Assembly (NCBI RefSeq): GCF_008704555.1
Contig: NZ_CP023702.1
Location: 1,922,001-1,986,000 of the forward strand
Reading direction: 5' to 3'
DNA: 64,000 nt
Source of the DNA: Streptomyces nitrosporeus
GTDB taxonomy: Bacteria > Actinomycetota > Actinomycetes > Streptomycetales > Streptomycetaceae
Shown here: in pieces, positions 51,200 to 59,653 of the stretch
How positions within the stretch are numbered: the stretch's first letter is position 1
How the letters are laid out: each line of letters opens with the position of its first letter
Translations under genes and position numbers: made by a program
Notes under the pieces: generated by a model
Databases searched by the model: none
What the model saw: only the letters and a program-made list of their open reading frames with translations
What the model was told of the DNA's origin: nothing

Positions 51200-52737
51200 G
51201 CCCGCACGACCCCGAGCTGTGGGCCGGGTTCGAGGAGATGACGGCTGAGGACATCGCCGGACCGGTCTGGGACGAGCCCGTGCTACTCAACCCGCGCGGG
51301 CAGCTCCCGGTGTTCCCCGTGGACGCGCTGCCCGAATGGCTCGCCGCCATGACGGCCGGTGTCGCCGAGGAGACCCAGACGCCCGTCGACCTAGCCGGGT
51401 GCCTCGCGCTAGCCGCCATCGGCACGGCCGCCGGCGGGCGTCTCACCGTGACCGTGCGCGGGCAGTGGAACGAGCCCGTCACCCTCTACACCGCCGTCGC
51501 CCTGCCGCCCGGCAACCGCAAGTCAGCGGTGTTCGGGCTCATGACCAAACCGCTCCTCACCGCCGAGAAGGCTCTGATCGAGCTCACGGCACCGCAGCGG
51601 GCCGAGGCCGCCGCCTCCGCACGGATCGCAAAAGCCGCGGCAGAGAAGGCTGAGAAGATGGCCGCCAACGCCGAGGCCGACAAGCTGGCCGACCTGACCG
51701 CCCAGGCCATCTCCCTGTCCGAGGCCGCCGAGCGGGCCGTCATCCCTGCCGAGCCTCAGCTCGTCGCCGACGATGTCACCGCCGAGAGCCTGACCACCCT
51801 GCTCTCCCAGCAGGACGGACGGATCTCTATCCTGTCCCCCGAAGGGGAGATCTTCGAGATCATCGCCGGACGCTACTCCGGCGTCCCGAACATGGGAATC
51901 TTCCTCAAGGGACACGCGGGAGACATGGCCCGCGTCAACCGCCAGGCCAGAGACGCCCAGTACATCGAGAACCCCGCCATCACCATGGGCCTCGCTGTGC
52001 AGCCCGAAGTCCTCGACGCCATCGGGCAGATCAAGGGCGCCGACGGCCGCGGGCTGCTCGCCCGGTTCCTCTATTCCAAGCCCAAGTCCCTCGTCGGCTA
52101 CCGCAACCTCACCCCGGAGCTCCTGAACCCCGACGTCGCCGACACCTACGCGAAGAAGCTCGGTGGCCTGGCGCTGACGCTCGCGGGTTGGACCGAGGCG
52201 GCTGAACTCACCCTCACCCCCGAAGCTGACGCGGTACTGCTGGCCTACCAGCGCGTCTCCGAATCCCGCCTCCGCGAGGACGGGCCGCTCCGCCCGATCG
52301 TGAACTGGGCCAGCAAGCGCGACGGGGCCGTCGCCCGTATCGCTGGGCTCCTTCACCTCGCCGCCCATCCCGAGGACGCCTGGACCCTGCCTATCGCGGC
52401 CGCCACGATGGCCGACGCCACCCGCCTCGGGGACTACTTCACCGCCCACGCCCTCGACGTCTTCAACGCCATGAAGGCCGACCCCGCCCAGGGCCCCGCC
52501 CACACCCTCCTAACCCACCTGACCGAGACCCGCACCGCCACCTTCACCAAGCGCGACCTCTTCCGCGCGGTACCCCGCAGCGAGTTCCCCGCCATGGGCG
52601 ACCTCGACCCCGCCCTGACCCTCCTGGAGGACCACGGCTGGGTCCGCCAGCAGCCCCCGCCGCCCCGCACCACCCGCGGCGGCCGACCGCCCTCCCCCCG
52701 CTACGAAACTCACCCCCGCATCACCCGCGCCGCCTGA
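51196..52737 (+). CDS. DUF3987-type replication ATPase-like protein
   Basis: A 513-residue protein of the DUF3987/YfjI-like group, usually encoded beside prim-pol proteins and probably a helicase-like ATPase. Seen: PVDLAGCLALAAIGTAAGG, a P-loop variant ALPPGNRKSAVFGLM, a predicted coiled coil (about 125-180, EKALIELTAPQRAEAAASAR onward), SILSPEGEIFEIIAGRYSG with its acidic site and GLLARFLYSKPKSLVGYR. The C-terminal segment (about 430-490) is a likely winged helix. The Walker A reads GNRKS, not GxGKS/T, so nucleotide use may differ from classical helicases. Confidence 0.83.
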   Translation: MSPHDPELWAGFEEMTAEDIAGPVWDEPVLLNPRGQLPVFPVDALPEWLAAMTAGVAEETQTPVDLAGCLALAAIGTAAGGRLTVTVRGQWNEPVTLYTAVALPPGNRKSAVFGLMTKPLLTAEKALIELTAPQRAEAAASARIAKAAAEKAEKMAANAEADKLADLTAQAISLSEAAERAVIPAEPQLVADDVTAESLTTLLSQQDGRISILSPEGEIFEIIAGRYSGVPNMGIFLKGHAGDMARVNRQARDAQYIENPAITMGLAVQPEVLDAIGQIKGADGRGLLARFLYSKPKSLVGYRNLTPELLNPDVADTYAKKLGGLALTLAGWTEAAELTLTPEADAVLLAYQRVSESRLREDGPLRPIVNWASKRDGAVARIAGLLHLAAHPEDAWTLPIAAATMADATRLGDYFTAHALDVFNAMKADPAQGPAHTLLTHLTETRTATFTKRDLFRAVPRSEFPAMGDLDPALTLLEDHGWVRQQPPPPRTTRGGRPPSPRYETHPRITRAA

Positions 52738-52752
52738 AAACGCCCGAAACCT

Positions 52753-53002
52753 CGGACAGAACTGACAGAACCCCCCGACCAGCCGCCTGACCTGCAAAAA
52801 CAAGCGTTTTCGGAGCTCTGACAAAACCTCCGGAAACTCTGACAGAACTCAAAAAACCCCGACCCTAGAACGGTCTGCCCGCGCTGACAGAACCTAGGTT
52901 TTCGAGGTTCTGTCAGAGTTTTTCGAGGTTTTGTCACGCGACCAAAAGCGGTCAACACCGCAGGTCAGAAGCTATACGGCGAGGTTCTGTCAGTTCTGTC
53001 AG
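52753..53002. other. Candidate replication origin with CTGACAGAACCT iterons
   Basis: The 310-base gap after the replication genes is AT-richer than anything around it. It holds four forward copies of CTGACAGAACCT or close variants (52762, 52818, 52839, 52884) and four inverted copies (52905, 52926, 52982, 52993), with a partial forward unit at 52753. The copies at 52884-52895 and 52905-52916 form a perfect 12-bp inverted repeat. Iterons next to prim-pol/DUF3987 genes and AT-rich DNA suggest the origin where those proteins act. No gene is seen here. Confidence 0.7.
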
Positions 53003-53047
53003 CAATTTCCGGGGTTTCCGGACCCCGGGCCGAGCTGAAGGAGCCCG

Positions 53048-53266
53048 ATGGCAACCGCCAAACCGTCCCAGCCCGTCACCGAACTCCCTGCCCGCTACCT
53101 CACCCCCAACGACCTCGCGGAGCTTCTTTCCATCCCGCTGGAGACGGTCTACGCCTGGCGAAAGAAGCGCACCGGCCCTCTCGGGTTCCGCATCGGCAAG
53201 CACCTCCGCTACGACCCCAGCGCTGTACACGACTGGATCAGCAACCTGACCGAACACGCTGCCTGA
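53048..53266 (+). CDS. xis: Excisionase-type DNA-binding protein
   Basis: A 72-residue MerR-like/excisionase winged helix (RYLTPNDLAELLSIPLETVYAWRKKR, GFRIGKHLRYDPSAVHDWI). It should bend att DNA and steer the integrase toward excision. AAGGAG lies ahead of the ATG. The integrase gene follows after a 13-bp hairpin, so the two may be separately tuned. Confidence 0.88.
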   Translation: MATAKPSQPVTELPARYLTPNDLAELLSIPLETVYAWRKKRTGPLGFRIGKHLRYDPSAVHDWISNLTEHAA

Positions 53267-53281
53267 TCACCCAGCTACCCC

Positions 53282-53312
53282 CAGGGGCGCGACCACGCCG
53301 GTCGCGCCCCTG
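53282..53312 (+). terminator. Perfect 13-bp hairpin between xis and int
   Basis: CAGGGGCGCGACC (53282-53294) pairs with 53300-53312 around the loop ACGCC. It sits 15 bases after the xis stop codon and 23 bases before the TTG start of int, so it may lower integrase expression from the xis message. Confidence 0.65.
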
Positions 53313-53335
53313 CTCTGCACCTGAGGAGCACCACG

Positions 53336-54595
53336 TTGGCCGGCCACATCCAAGACCGCTGGTACAAGACTGAGAGCAGCCCCGACGGCAAGGTTCGCCG
53401 GGTCAGAACCGATCGCTACGGCACCGGCCTCCGCTACCGTGCCCGGTACATCGGACCGGACGGTGGTGAGCAGTCCAAGAGTTTCCCAGACAAGCAGAAA
53501 CGCCTCGCCGAGAAGTGGCTCACCAACATCGCGTCCGACATGTCTCGCGGCCAGTACATCGACCCCCGCGCGGCCCGGATCACCTTCCAGACCTACGCCG
53601 AGAAATGGCTCACGGCTCACACCGCCGACCTGTCCAGCCAGATCGTGACGGAGCAACGGTTGCGGCTGCATGCATTCCCCGTTCTCGGCACTCGTCCGCT
53701 CGACTCGTTCCGTCCCGAGCACATCCGCGGGCTCGTCAGCGCTCTGGAAGCGAACCCCGCCGTGAGTGGTGCGTACGCACGCAACATCTACGGCGATGTA
53801 CGAGCGGTGCTAAGCGCGGCCGTAGATGACAGTCTCTTGTCACGCAACCCGTGCTCCGTGAAGTCCGTCCGCCCGCCGGCAGTGGAGCGGCGCCGCGTTG
53901 TGCCGTGGCTCCCCACCCAGGTACGCGCCGTTCGCGCGGCGCTCCCCGAGCGGTACCAGACCATGGTCGACACCGGGGCGGGGTGCGGGCTCCGGCAGGG
54001 TGAGATCGTGGGGCTCGCCGAGGACGCGGTCGACTTCGAGGACGGCATCCTGCGGGTGGTCCGACAGGTGAAGCTCATCCGAGGGAAGGCGGTGTTCGCC
54101 CCGCCCAAGTGCGGCAAAGAGCGAGACGTACCGCTGCCGCCATCGGTGGCGGAAGCCCTCCGTGCCCACGCCGACGCCTTCAAGCCGGTAGAGATCACGT
54201 TGCCGTGGCGGAAGCCGGACGGCCCGAAGGTGTCAGCCCGCCTCCTGTTCACGAACACCGCGAGCGGGGTCGTGTGGCGCAGCAACTTCAACATCCAGGA
54301 ATGGAAGCCCGCGCTGGCGGTCGCTGGCCTGATCCCGGGCGCCGACGACGGCAAGTTCGAGTCGGCGCGCGAGCACGGCATGCATGCCCTGAGGCATTTC
54401 TACGCCTCGGTGCTGTTGGACGCCGGAGAGAGCATCAAGGCCGTGAGCCAGTACCTGGGGCACACGGACCCCGCGCTGACGCTGCGGGTGTACGCCCACC
54501 TGATGCCGTCGAGTCAGGAACGCACGCGGAAGGCCGTCGACCGAGTGTTCCTGCCCGCGCCCGACGAGCCTGACGGCCCAGAGACGGCCCAGTAG
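53336..54595 (+). CDS. int: Tyrosine-family integrase
   Basis: Site-specific recombinase of the element, 419 residues. An N-terminal arm-binding region (1-65) and a core-binding SAM-like domain (about 85-170) precede the catalytic domain, with arginine in GAGCGLRQGEIVGL, HALRHFYAS (His-x-x-Arg), the histidine in YLGHTDP and the nucleophile in TLRVYAHLMPSS. The start is TTG with GAGGAG seven bases upstream, implying modest translation. It reads toward the right repeat, 68 bases away, which it should recombine with the copy in rlmN. Confidence 0.93.
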   Translation: MAGHIQDRWYKTESSPDGKVRRVRTDRYGTGLRYRARYIGPDGGEQSKSFPDKQKRLAEKWLTNIASDMSRGQYIDPRAARITFQTYAEKWLTAHTADLSSQIVTEQRLRLHAFPVLGTRPLDSFRPEHIRGLVSALEANPAVSGAYARNIYGDVRAVLSAAVDDSLLSRNPCSVKSVRPPAVERRRVVPWLPTQVRAVRAALPERYQTMVDTGAGCGLRQGEIVGLAEDAVDFEDGILRVVRQVKLIRGKAVFAPPKCGKERDVPLPPSVAEALRAHADAFKPVEITLPWRKPDGPKVSARLLFTNTASGVVWRSNFNIQEWKPALAVAGLIPGADDGKFESAREHGMHALRHFYASVLLDAGESIKAVSQYLGHTDPALTLRVYAHLMPSSQERTRKAVDRVFLPAPDEPDGPETAQ

Positions 54596-54662
54596 TCGGG
54601 GGGCGGCCCCCTGTCAGAGGCAAACGTGCTGGTAGGGGGCCTGTTTCTACCCAGTCGCTGCC

Positions 54663-54705
54663 AGTTCTCCGGGCTTAGGCATGGTTCTTCCAGTGTCGCA
54701 GACAC
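54663..54705. repeat. attR: right 43-bp direct repeat of the element
   Basis: Perfect copy of 40494-40536. It still carries the rlmN ribosome-binding site and ATG on the minus strand, but here they lead only into MPKPGELAATG and a stop codon. The sequence beyond 54705 is the native upstream region of rlmN on the cdsA side. Confidence 0.93.
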
Positions 54706-54777
54706 CGCGCGGTACTCGTCCCGGTGCGATCGGACCCCCGCGCAGCCCCCCGCCGAGGACGGCCCGGGGACGGCCCG

Positions 54778-54823
54778 AGGGCCCGTGGCTCCGGGCGGAG
54801 AACCACCTGGAGCCACGGGCCCT
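54778..54823 (-). terminator. Terminator hairpin of the rpsB-to-cdsA gene series
   Basis: A perfect 15-bp stem (54778-54792 with 54809-54823) with a 16-base loop begins 24 bases after the cdsA stop codon. It lies between cdsA and the original rlmN position, so rlmN probably had its own promoter in the remaining 72 bases before the att repeat. Confidence 0.75.
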
Positions 54824-54846
54824 CGTACGGACGGCGGACCGGCCGG

Positions 54847-55926
54847 TCAGCCGGAGCCGACGAACACCACCAGCAGCAGCCAGACGACCGGTGCCGTCGG
54901 CAGGAGGGAGTCGAGCCGGTCCATGATGCCGCCGTGACCGGGCAGCAGCGTTCCCATGTCCTTGATCCCGAGATCCCGCTTGATCATGGATTCACCGAGG
55001 TCGCCGAGTGTCGCACTGGCCGCGACGGCGAGGCCCATCAGGAGGCCCTGCCACCAGGTCCCGTCCTCGATGAGGAACTGCATGCACAGCGCCCCCGCCA
55101 CCATCGCGAAACCGACCGCGCCGAACAGCCCCTCCCGGGTCTTGCCGGGGCTGATACGGGGCGCCAGCTTGTGGGTGCCGAAGCGCCAGCCCACCGCGTA
55201 GGCGCCGGTGTCGCTGACCACGGTGAGCAGCAGGAAGGTGAGCACCCGCCAGGCACCGTCGTCGGCGGTGAGCATCATCGAGACGAACGTGGCGAGGAAC
55301 GGCACGTAGAACACGGCGAAGACCCCGGCCGTGACGTCCCTGAGGTAGTTCTCCGGCGGCTCGGTCATCCGCCACACGAGCACCGCGAGCGCGGTGAGCG
55401 CCATCGCGATCCATCCGCCCTCCGCGTCCCACACGTAGCCGGCGACCACCATGGCGGCGCCGCCGACTGCGAGGGGGACGAGGGGGACGCTGACGCCCTT
55501 GCGTTCCTTCAGACGGGAGGTGAGCTCCCAGAGCCCGACCACCACGGCCAGTACCACCACGCCGACGAAGACGGCCTTCACGACGAAGAGCGAGCCGATG
55601 ACCACGGCACCGAGCCCCACACCGACCCCTATGGCGGCGCGCAGGTCACGGCCCGCGCGCTTCTTCTGCGCCGGGGGCGGTGTCGGCGGGGCGGCCATGG
55701 GCTCCTGCGGCTTCTCGTCACGGAACAGGGGGCCGCTGACGTGCGCGGCCTCCCTGTTCCGGTCGTCGGCGTCTCTACCTGCGTCGGGAACGTCCGGCAC
55801 GATGGGCATGGGCCGAGTCTGCTGGGCGCCGTACACATCGTGAGCGGGACCCGCCGGGGCGGCCCCGAACTCGGGCGCACCCCGGTAACCGGCTCCCTGC
55901 GGGGTGCCCCAGGTGGAGTCGTTCAT
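54847..55926 (-). CDS. cdsA: Phosphatidate cytidylyltransferase
   Basis: Makes CDP-diacylglycerol from phosphatidic acid and CTP, feeding all phospholipid synthesis, in the membrane. The 359-residue protein has a Pro-rich cytoplasmic N-terminus of about 90 residues, eight or so membrane helices and the family signatures SDTGAYAVGWRFGTHKLAPRISPGKT (partly) and LGDLGESMIKRDLGIKDMG followed by LPGHGGIMDRLDSLL. The ATG shares a base with the frr stop codon (TGATG). It ends the conserved rpsB-tsf-pyrH-frr-cdsA order. Confidence 0.95.
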   Translation of the reverse strand: MNDSTWGTPQGAGYRGAPEFGAAPAGPAHDVYGAQQTRPMPIVPDVPDAGRDADDRNREAAHVSGPLFRDEKPQEPMAAPPTPPPAQKKRAGRDLRAAIGVGVGLGAVVIGSLFVVKAVFVGVVVLAVVVGLWELTSRLKERKGVSVPLVPLAVGGAAMVVAGYVWDAEGGWIAMALTALAVLVWRMTEPPENYLRDVTAGVFAVFYVPFLATFVSMMLTADDGAWRVLTFLLLTVVSDTGAYAVGWRFGTHKLAPRISPGKTREGLFGAVGFAMVAGALCMQFLIEDGTWWQGLLMGLAVAASATLGDLGESMIKRDLGIKDMGTLLPGHGGIMDRLDSLLPTAPVVWLLLVVFVGSG

Positions 55927-56483
55927 CAGACTTCGAGCAGCTCGGCTTCCTTGTGCTTGAGCAGCTCGTCCACCTGGGCGACGTACTTCGCGGTGGTGTC
56001 GTCGAGCTCCTTCTCCGCGCGGCGGACCTCGTCCTCGCCGGACTCCTTGTCCTTGACCAGCTTGTCCAGCGACTCCTTGGCCTTGCGGCGCACGGAGCGG
56101 ATCGAGATCTTGGAGTCCTCGGCCTTGGTCTTGGCGACCTTGATGAACTCCTTGCGGCGGTCCTGCGTGAGTTCGGGGAACGTCACGCGGATGATGTTGC
56201 CGTCGTTGCTCGGGTTGACGCCGAGGTCGGAGTCACGGATCGCCTGCTCGATGTTGCGCAGCGCGGTCTTGTCGAACGGGGTCACCACGGCCATCCGCGG
56301 CTCGGGTACCGAGAACGAGGCCAGCTGGTTGATCGGGGTCAGCGCGCCGTAGTAGTCGGCGACGATCTTGTTGAACATCGCCGGGTGCGCACGGCCGGTA
56401 CGGATCGCGGCAAAGTCCTCTTTGGCGACGACGACGGCCTTCTCCATCTTCTCCTCGGCCTCGAGGAGGATTTCTTCGATCAC
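55926..56483 (-). CDS. frr: Ribosome recycling factor
   Basis: Splits post-termination ribosomes together with EF-G; 185 residues, the usual length. Typical stretches are [48 protein letters not shown] and [25 protein letters not shown]. There are two adjacent GTG codons; the second (56483) has the better spacing from CAGGAG. It is coupled to cdsA. Confidence 0.95.
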   Translation of the reverse strand: MIEEILLEAEEKMEKAVVVAKEDFAAIRTGRAHPAMFNKIVADYYGALTPINQLASFSVPEPRMAVVTPFDKTALRNIEQAIRDSDLGVNPSNDGNIIRVTFPELTQDRRKEFIKVAKTKAEDSKISIRSVRRKAKESLDKLVKDKESGEDEVRRAEKELDDTTAKYVAQVDELLKHKEAELLEV

Positions 56484-56599
56484 CACGTGCTCCTGCGTGT
56501 CTTGAGCGGGTCCGGCACGGCCGGGCCCTGCGGGTCCTGCGTCGCGTCCTCACCTGCACGGTGTCCGACCGGCAGGCCGTTTGTCCATCCGGTGGGCCG

Positions 56600-57376
56600 T
56601 CAGGCCCGGGTGCCCTCGTCGCTCACCAGCGTGCCGATCTTCTCACCCTTGACCGCGCGGGCGATATTGCCCTCCGTGGTCAGCTCGAAGACGAGGATCG
56701 GCAGCTCGTTGTCGCGGCAGAGCGTGATGGCGGTGGCGTCGGCGACCTTGAGGTCGCGGGCGATCACCTCGCCGTACTCCAGCGCGTCGAACTTCACCGC
56801 GGCGGGATTGGTCCTCGGGTCGGAGTCGTAGACCCCGTCCACGCCGTTCTTGCCCATGAGCAGCGCCTCGGCGTCGATCTCCAGGGCCCGCTGGGCGGCC
56901 GTGGTGTCGGTGGAGAAGTACGGCATGCCCATACCCGCGCCGAAGATCACGACGCGTCCCTTCTCCAGGTGCCGCACGGCACGGAGCGGGATGTACGGCT
57001 CCGCGACCTGGCCCATGGTGATGGCGGTCTGGACGCGCGAGTCGATGCCTTCCTTCTCCAGGAAGTCCTGCAGCGCCAGGCAGTTCATGACGGTGCCGAG
57101 CATGCCCATGTAGTCGGACCGCGCCCGGTCCATTCCGCGCTGCTGGAGCTCGGCGCCACGGAAGAAGTTGCCGCCGCCGATGACGACCGCGATCTCGGCA
57201 CCGTCGCGTACGACCGCCGCGATCTCGCGCGCGATGGTGTGCACGACGTCGGGGTCGACGCCCAGTCCCCCGCCACCTGCGAACGCCTCGCCGGACAGCT
57301 TCAGCATGAAGCGCCCTGACACCTTGCCGTCGTCGCGCTTGTGGTCACCCGTGGGGGCGTCCGCGCCCTTGTTCAT
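56600..57376 (-). CDS. pyrH: UMP kinase
   Basis: Phosphorylates UMP to UDP; 258 residues. Hallmarks: [60 protein letters not shown]-like ([15 protein letters not shown]) and [14 protein letters not shown]. The first 20 residues form an Asp/Lys-rich tail. An inverted repeat lies 29-72 bases upstream, between tsf and pyrH. Confidence 0.95.
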   Translation of the reverse strand: MNKGADAPTGDHKRDDGKVSGRFMLKLSGEAFAGGGGLGVDPDVVHTIAREIAAVVRDGAEIAVVIGGGNFFRGAELQQRGMDRARSDYMGMLGTVMNCLALQDFLEKEGIDSRVQTAITMGQVAEPYIPLRAVRHLEKGRVVIFGAGMGMPYFSTDTTAAQRALEIDAEALLMGKNGVDGVYDSDPRTNPAAVKFDALEYGEVIARDLKVADATAITLCRDNELPILVFELTTEGNIARAVKGEKIGTLVSDEGTRA

Positions 57377-57404
57377 GGAGATTCTCCTCGTGCACATACG
57401 AAGA

Positions 57405-57448
57405 AGGCCATTGCCGGTGGGGCTGTCGTCCCTGTGCGGCAATGGCCT
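57405..57448 (-). terminator. 12-bp inverted repeat between tsf and pyrH
   Basis: AGGCCATTGCCG (57405-57416) and its complement (57437-57448) enclose a 20-base loop. It may terminate the rpsB-tsf message or act as a leader structure for pyrH. Confidence 0.6.
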
Positions 57449-57534
57449 CCTCGTCAGATCTGCGGTCGTCCGGCTTGGTGCGGCCGACGACTGCACCAGA
57501 CCCTATCGGGGTCTGCCGTTGTTCGCGGACGGAC

Positions 57535-58371
57535 TCAGATGCCGACCTTGATACGCGCGAAGCGCGTCAGGCTGACACCGGCCTCGTCCAGGACCTTCTG
57601 GACCGACTTCTTGTTGTCCTTGGCGAAGGCCTGCTCGAGGACGACGACCTCCTTGAAGAAGCCGTTGACGCGACCCTCGACGATCTTCGGGAGGGCGGCC
57701 TCGGGCTTGCCCTCCTCGCGGGAGGTGGCCTCGGCGACACGGCGCTCGTTCTCGACCGTCTCGGCCGGGACCTCGTCGCGGCTGAGGTACTTCGGCGCGA
57801 ACGCGGCGATGTGCTGCGCGACGTCCTTGGCGACCTCGGCGTTCTCCTTGTCCAGCTGGACGAGGACGCCGACCTGCGGCGGGAGGTCGGGCATCGTGCG
57901 GTGCATGTACGCGGCCACGTAACCGCCGGTGAACTGCGCGAAGCGGTCCAGGACGATCTTCTCGCCGAGGTTGGCGTTGGCCTCGTCCACGTACGCCTGG
58001 ACGGTCTTGCCGGGCTCGATCTCCGAAGCGAGGAGCGCCTCGATGTCGGCCGGGGAGGTCGCGGCGACGTGCGCGGCGAGCGTGTTGGCGACGGTCTGGA
58101 ACTTCTCGCCCTTGGCGACGAAGTCCGTCTCGCACTTCAGCTCGAGCAGGACGCCGGAGGTCTTGTCGTCGGAGATCAGGGAGACGACGGCACCGTTCTC
58201 GGCAGAACGGCCCTCGCGCTTGGCGACGCCCTTCTGACCCTTGATACGGAGGGCCTCGACCGCGCCGTCGACGTTGCCGTCGGCCTCGTCGAGGGCCTTC
58301 TTGCAGTCCATCATGCCGGCGCCGGTGAGCTCGCGGAGCTTCTTGACGTCAGCGGCGGTGTAGTTCGCCAT
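57535..58371 (-). CDS. tsf: Elongation factor Ts
   Basis: Nucleotide exchange factor for EF-Tu; 278 residues. The N-terminal UBA-like domain reads [22 protein letters not shown]. The core has [15 protein letters not shown], the TDFV motif contacting EF-Tu. Position after rpsB is universal. A GC-rich hairpin lies between the two genes. Confidence 0.96.
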   Translation of the reverse strand: MANYTAADVKKLRELTGAGMMDCKKALDEADGNVDGAVEALRIKGQKGVAKREGRSAENGAVVSLISDDKTSGVLLELKCETDFVAKGEKFQTVANTLAAHVAATSPADIEALLASEIEPGKTVQAYVDEANANLGEKIVLDRFAQFTGGYVAAYMHRTMPDLPPQVGVLVQLDKENAEVAKDVAQHIAAFAPKYLSRDEVPAETVENERRVAEATSREEGKPEAALPKIVEGRVNGFFKEVVVLEQAFAKDNKKSVQKVLDEAGVSLTRFARIKVGI

Positions 58372-58414
58372 GAGTCTGTGTTTCTCTCTCGAAGTCTGAA
58401 AGATCTACGGGGGA

Positions 58415-58451
58415 ACGGCGGGGGCGGTGCCTGCGCACCGGCCCCCGCCGT
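58415..58451 (-). terminator. GC-rich hairpin between rpsB and tsf
   Basis: A stem of 16 bp with one bulged base (58415-58430 with 58435-58451) and a four-base loop lies between the genes. It probably attenuates rather than ends transcription, since tsf follows at once. Confidence 0.65.
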
Positions 58452-58473
58452 CTTCAACCGTGGCTGACGGGTG

Positions 58474-59376
58474 TCAGGCCTGCTCGGCGTCCGCGGCCGG
58501 GGCCTCGGCCTGCTCGTCGGCGATGGCGGCCGGCTTGGCGTCCGCGTCGGCGTCCTTCTCGGTCTCGACCGAGGACTGGACCTCGGCGTCGTCCTTCTTG
58601 TCACCCGCGAGCAGGTCGCGCTCCCACTCGGCGAGGGGCTCGCCGGCGGCCTTCTCGCCCGGCTTCGAGTCACCGGTGGCGGCACCGGAACGGGCGATGA
58701 GGCCCTCGGCGACGGCGTCGGCGATCACGCGGGTGAGCAGGGTGACGGAGCGGATCGCGTCGTCGTTGCCCGGGATCTTGTAGTCGACCTCGTCGGGGTC
58801 GCAGTTGGTGTCGAGGATCGCGACGACCGGGATGTGGAGCTTGCGCGCCTCACCGACGGCGATGTGCTCCTTCTTGGTGTCGACGATCCAGACGGCGCTG
58901 GGCACCTTCTGCATCTCGCGGATACCACCGAGGGTCTTCTCCAGCTTGGCCTTCTCGCGGGAGAGGACCAGGAGCTCCTTCTTGGTGAGGCCGGAGGCGG
59001 CCACGTCCTCGAAGTCGATGAGCTCGAGCTCCTTCAGACGCTGAAGGCGCTTGTAGACGGTGGAGAAGTTGGTGAGCATGCCGCCGAGCCAACGCTGGTT
59101 GACGTACGGCATGCCGACGCGCGTCGCCTGCTCGGCGATGGCCTCCTGGGCCTGCTTCTTGGTACCGACGAACATGATGGAACCGCCGTGGGCGACGGTC
59201 TCCTTGACGAACTCGTAGGCGCGGTCGATGTACGACAGCGACTGGAGCAGGTCGATGATGTAGATGCCGTTGCGCTCGGTGAAGATGAAGCGCTTCATCT
59301 TCGGGTTCCAGCGACGGGTCTGGTGACCGAAGTGGACGCCGCTCTCCAGCAGCTCCCGCATCGTGACGACGGCCAT
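58474..59376 (-). CDS. rpsB: 30S ribosomal protein S2
   Basis: Small-subunit protein, 300 residues. It starts [21 protein letters not shown], followed by [20 protein letters not shown] and [15 protein letters not shown], all typical. The C-terminal 70 residues are acidic and Ala-rich, an actinobacterial extension. A 9-bp hairpin stands in the leader. Confidence 0.97.
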   Translation of the reverse strand: MAVVTMRELLESGVHFGHQTRRWNPKMKRFIFTERNGIYIIDLLQSLSYIDRAYEFVKETVAHGGSIMFVGTKKQAQEAIAEQATRVGMPYVNQRWLGGMLTNFSTVYKRLQRLKELELIDFEDVAASGLTKKELLVLSREKAKLEKTLGGIREMQKVPSAVWIVDTKKEHIAVGEARKLHIPVVAILDTNCDPDEVDYKIPGNDDAIRSVTLLTRVIADAVAEGLIARSGAATGDSKPGEKAAGEPLAEWERDLLAGDKKDDAEVQSSVETEKDADADAKPAAIADEQAEAPAADAEQA

Positions 59377-59404
59377 GGCCGTACTCCTTGAGGTACTCGG
59401 TTGT

Positions 59405-59428
59405 CGCGAGCGCAGGATTGCGCTCGCG
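59405..59428 (-). promoter_or_regulatory. Leader hairpin of rpsB
   Basis: CGCGAGCGC and GCGCTCGCG flank a six-base loop 29-52 bases upstream of the rpsB start codon. A leader stem here could mediate autogenous control by S2 or protect the message; that is inference. The rest of the divergent region to 59653 holds the promoters, of which I see no clear consensus boxes. Confidence 0.5.
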
Positions 59429-59653
59429 CCTGACGCCCCGACGCGCCGTGCCACGAGGGACCGAGGAGCGCGGCCACCGTCCGCTGAGGGGGAGGTGGCG
59501 GGGCGTGCGAAGTCGATCCGGTGACCCGGATCGCCAGAAGAAGTGTACGGGACCCGCCGGGTGCCGGGTGACGGCGATGTCCACAAGGGGGCGGCTGTCC
59601 ACAGATCCGGACCATGATCCCCGAAGAAGCGGCCGCCGGGGCATCGTCGGGTC

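Larger units (their letters stand above)
40494..54705. mobile_element. Integrated AICE (pSAM2-type element with prim-pol replication)
   Basis: A 14.2-kb actinomycete integrative and conjugative element. It holds a GntR-type transfer regulator, spread proteins, TraA, an FtsK-like TraB translocase, a candidate clt array, a primase-polymerase with a DUF3987 protein, a candidate iteron origin, an excisionase and a tyrosine integrase, bounded by a 43-bp repeat at rlmN. Such elements excise, replicate and move as double-stranded DNA through TraB during mycelial mating. All core modules look intact, so it may still be active. The target, the 5' end of a protein gene, differs from the tRNA 3' ends used by pSAM2 and SLP1. 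Confidence 0.93.

Noticed and set aside
40494-54705. Prophage
   Set aside because: There are no capsid, tail, portal or terminase genes; TraA/TraB and spread proteins identify a conjugative element.
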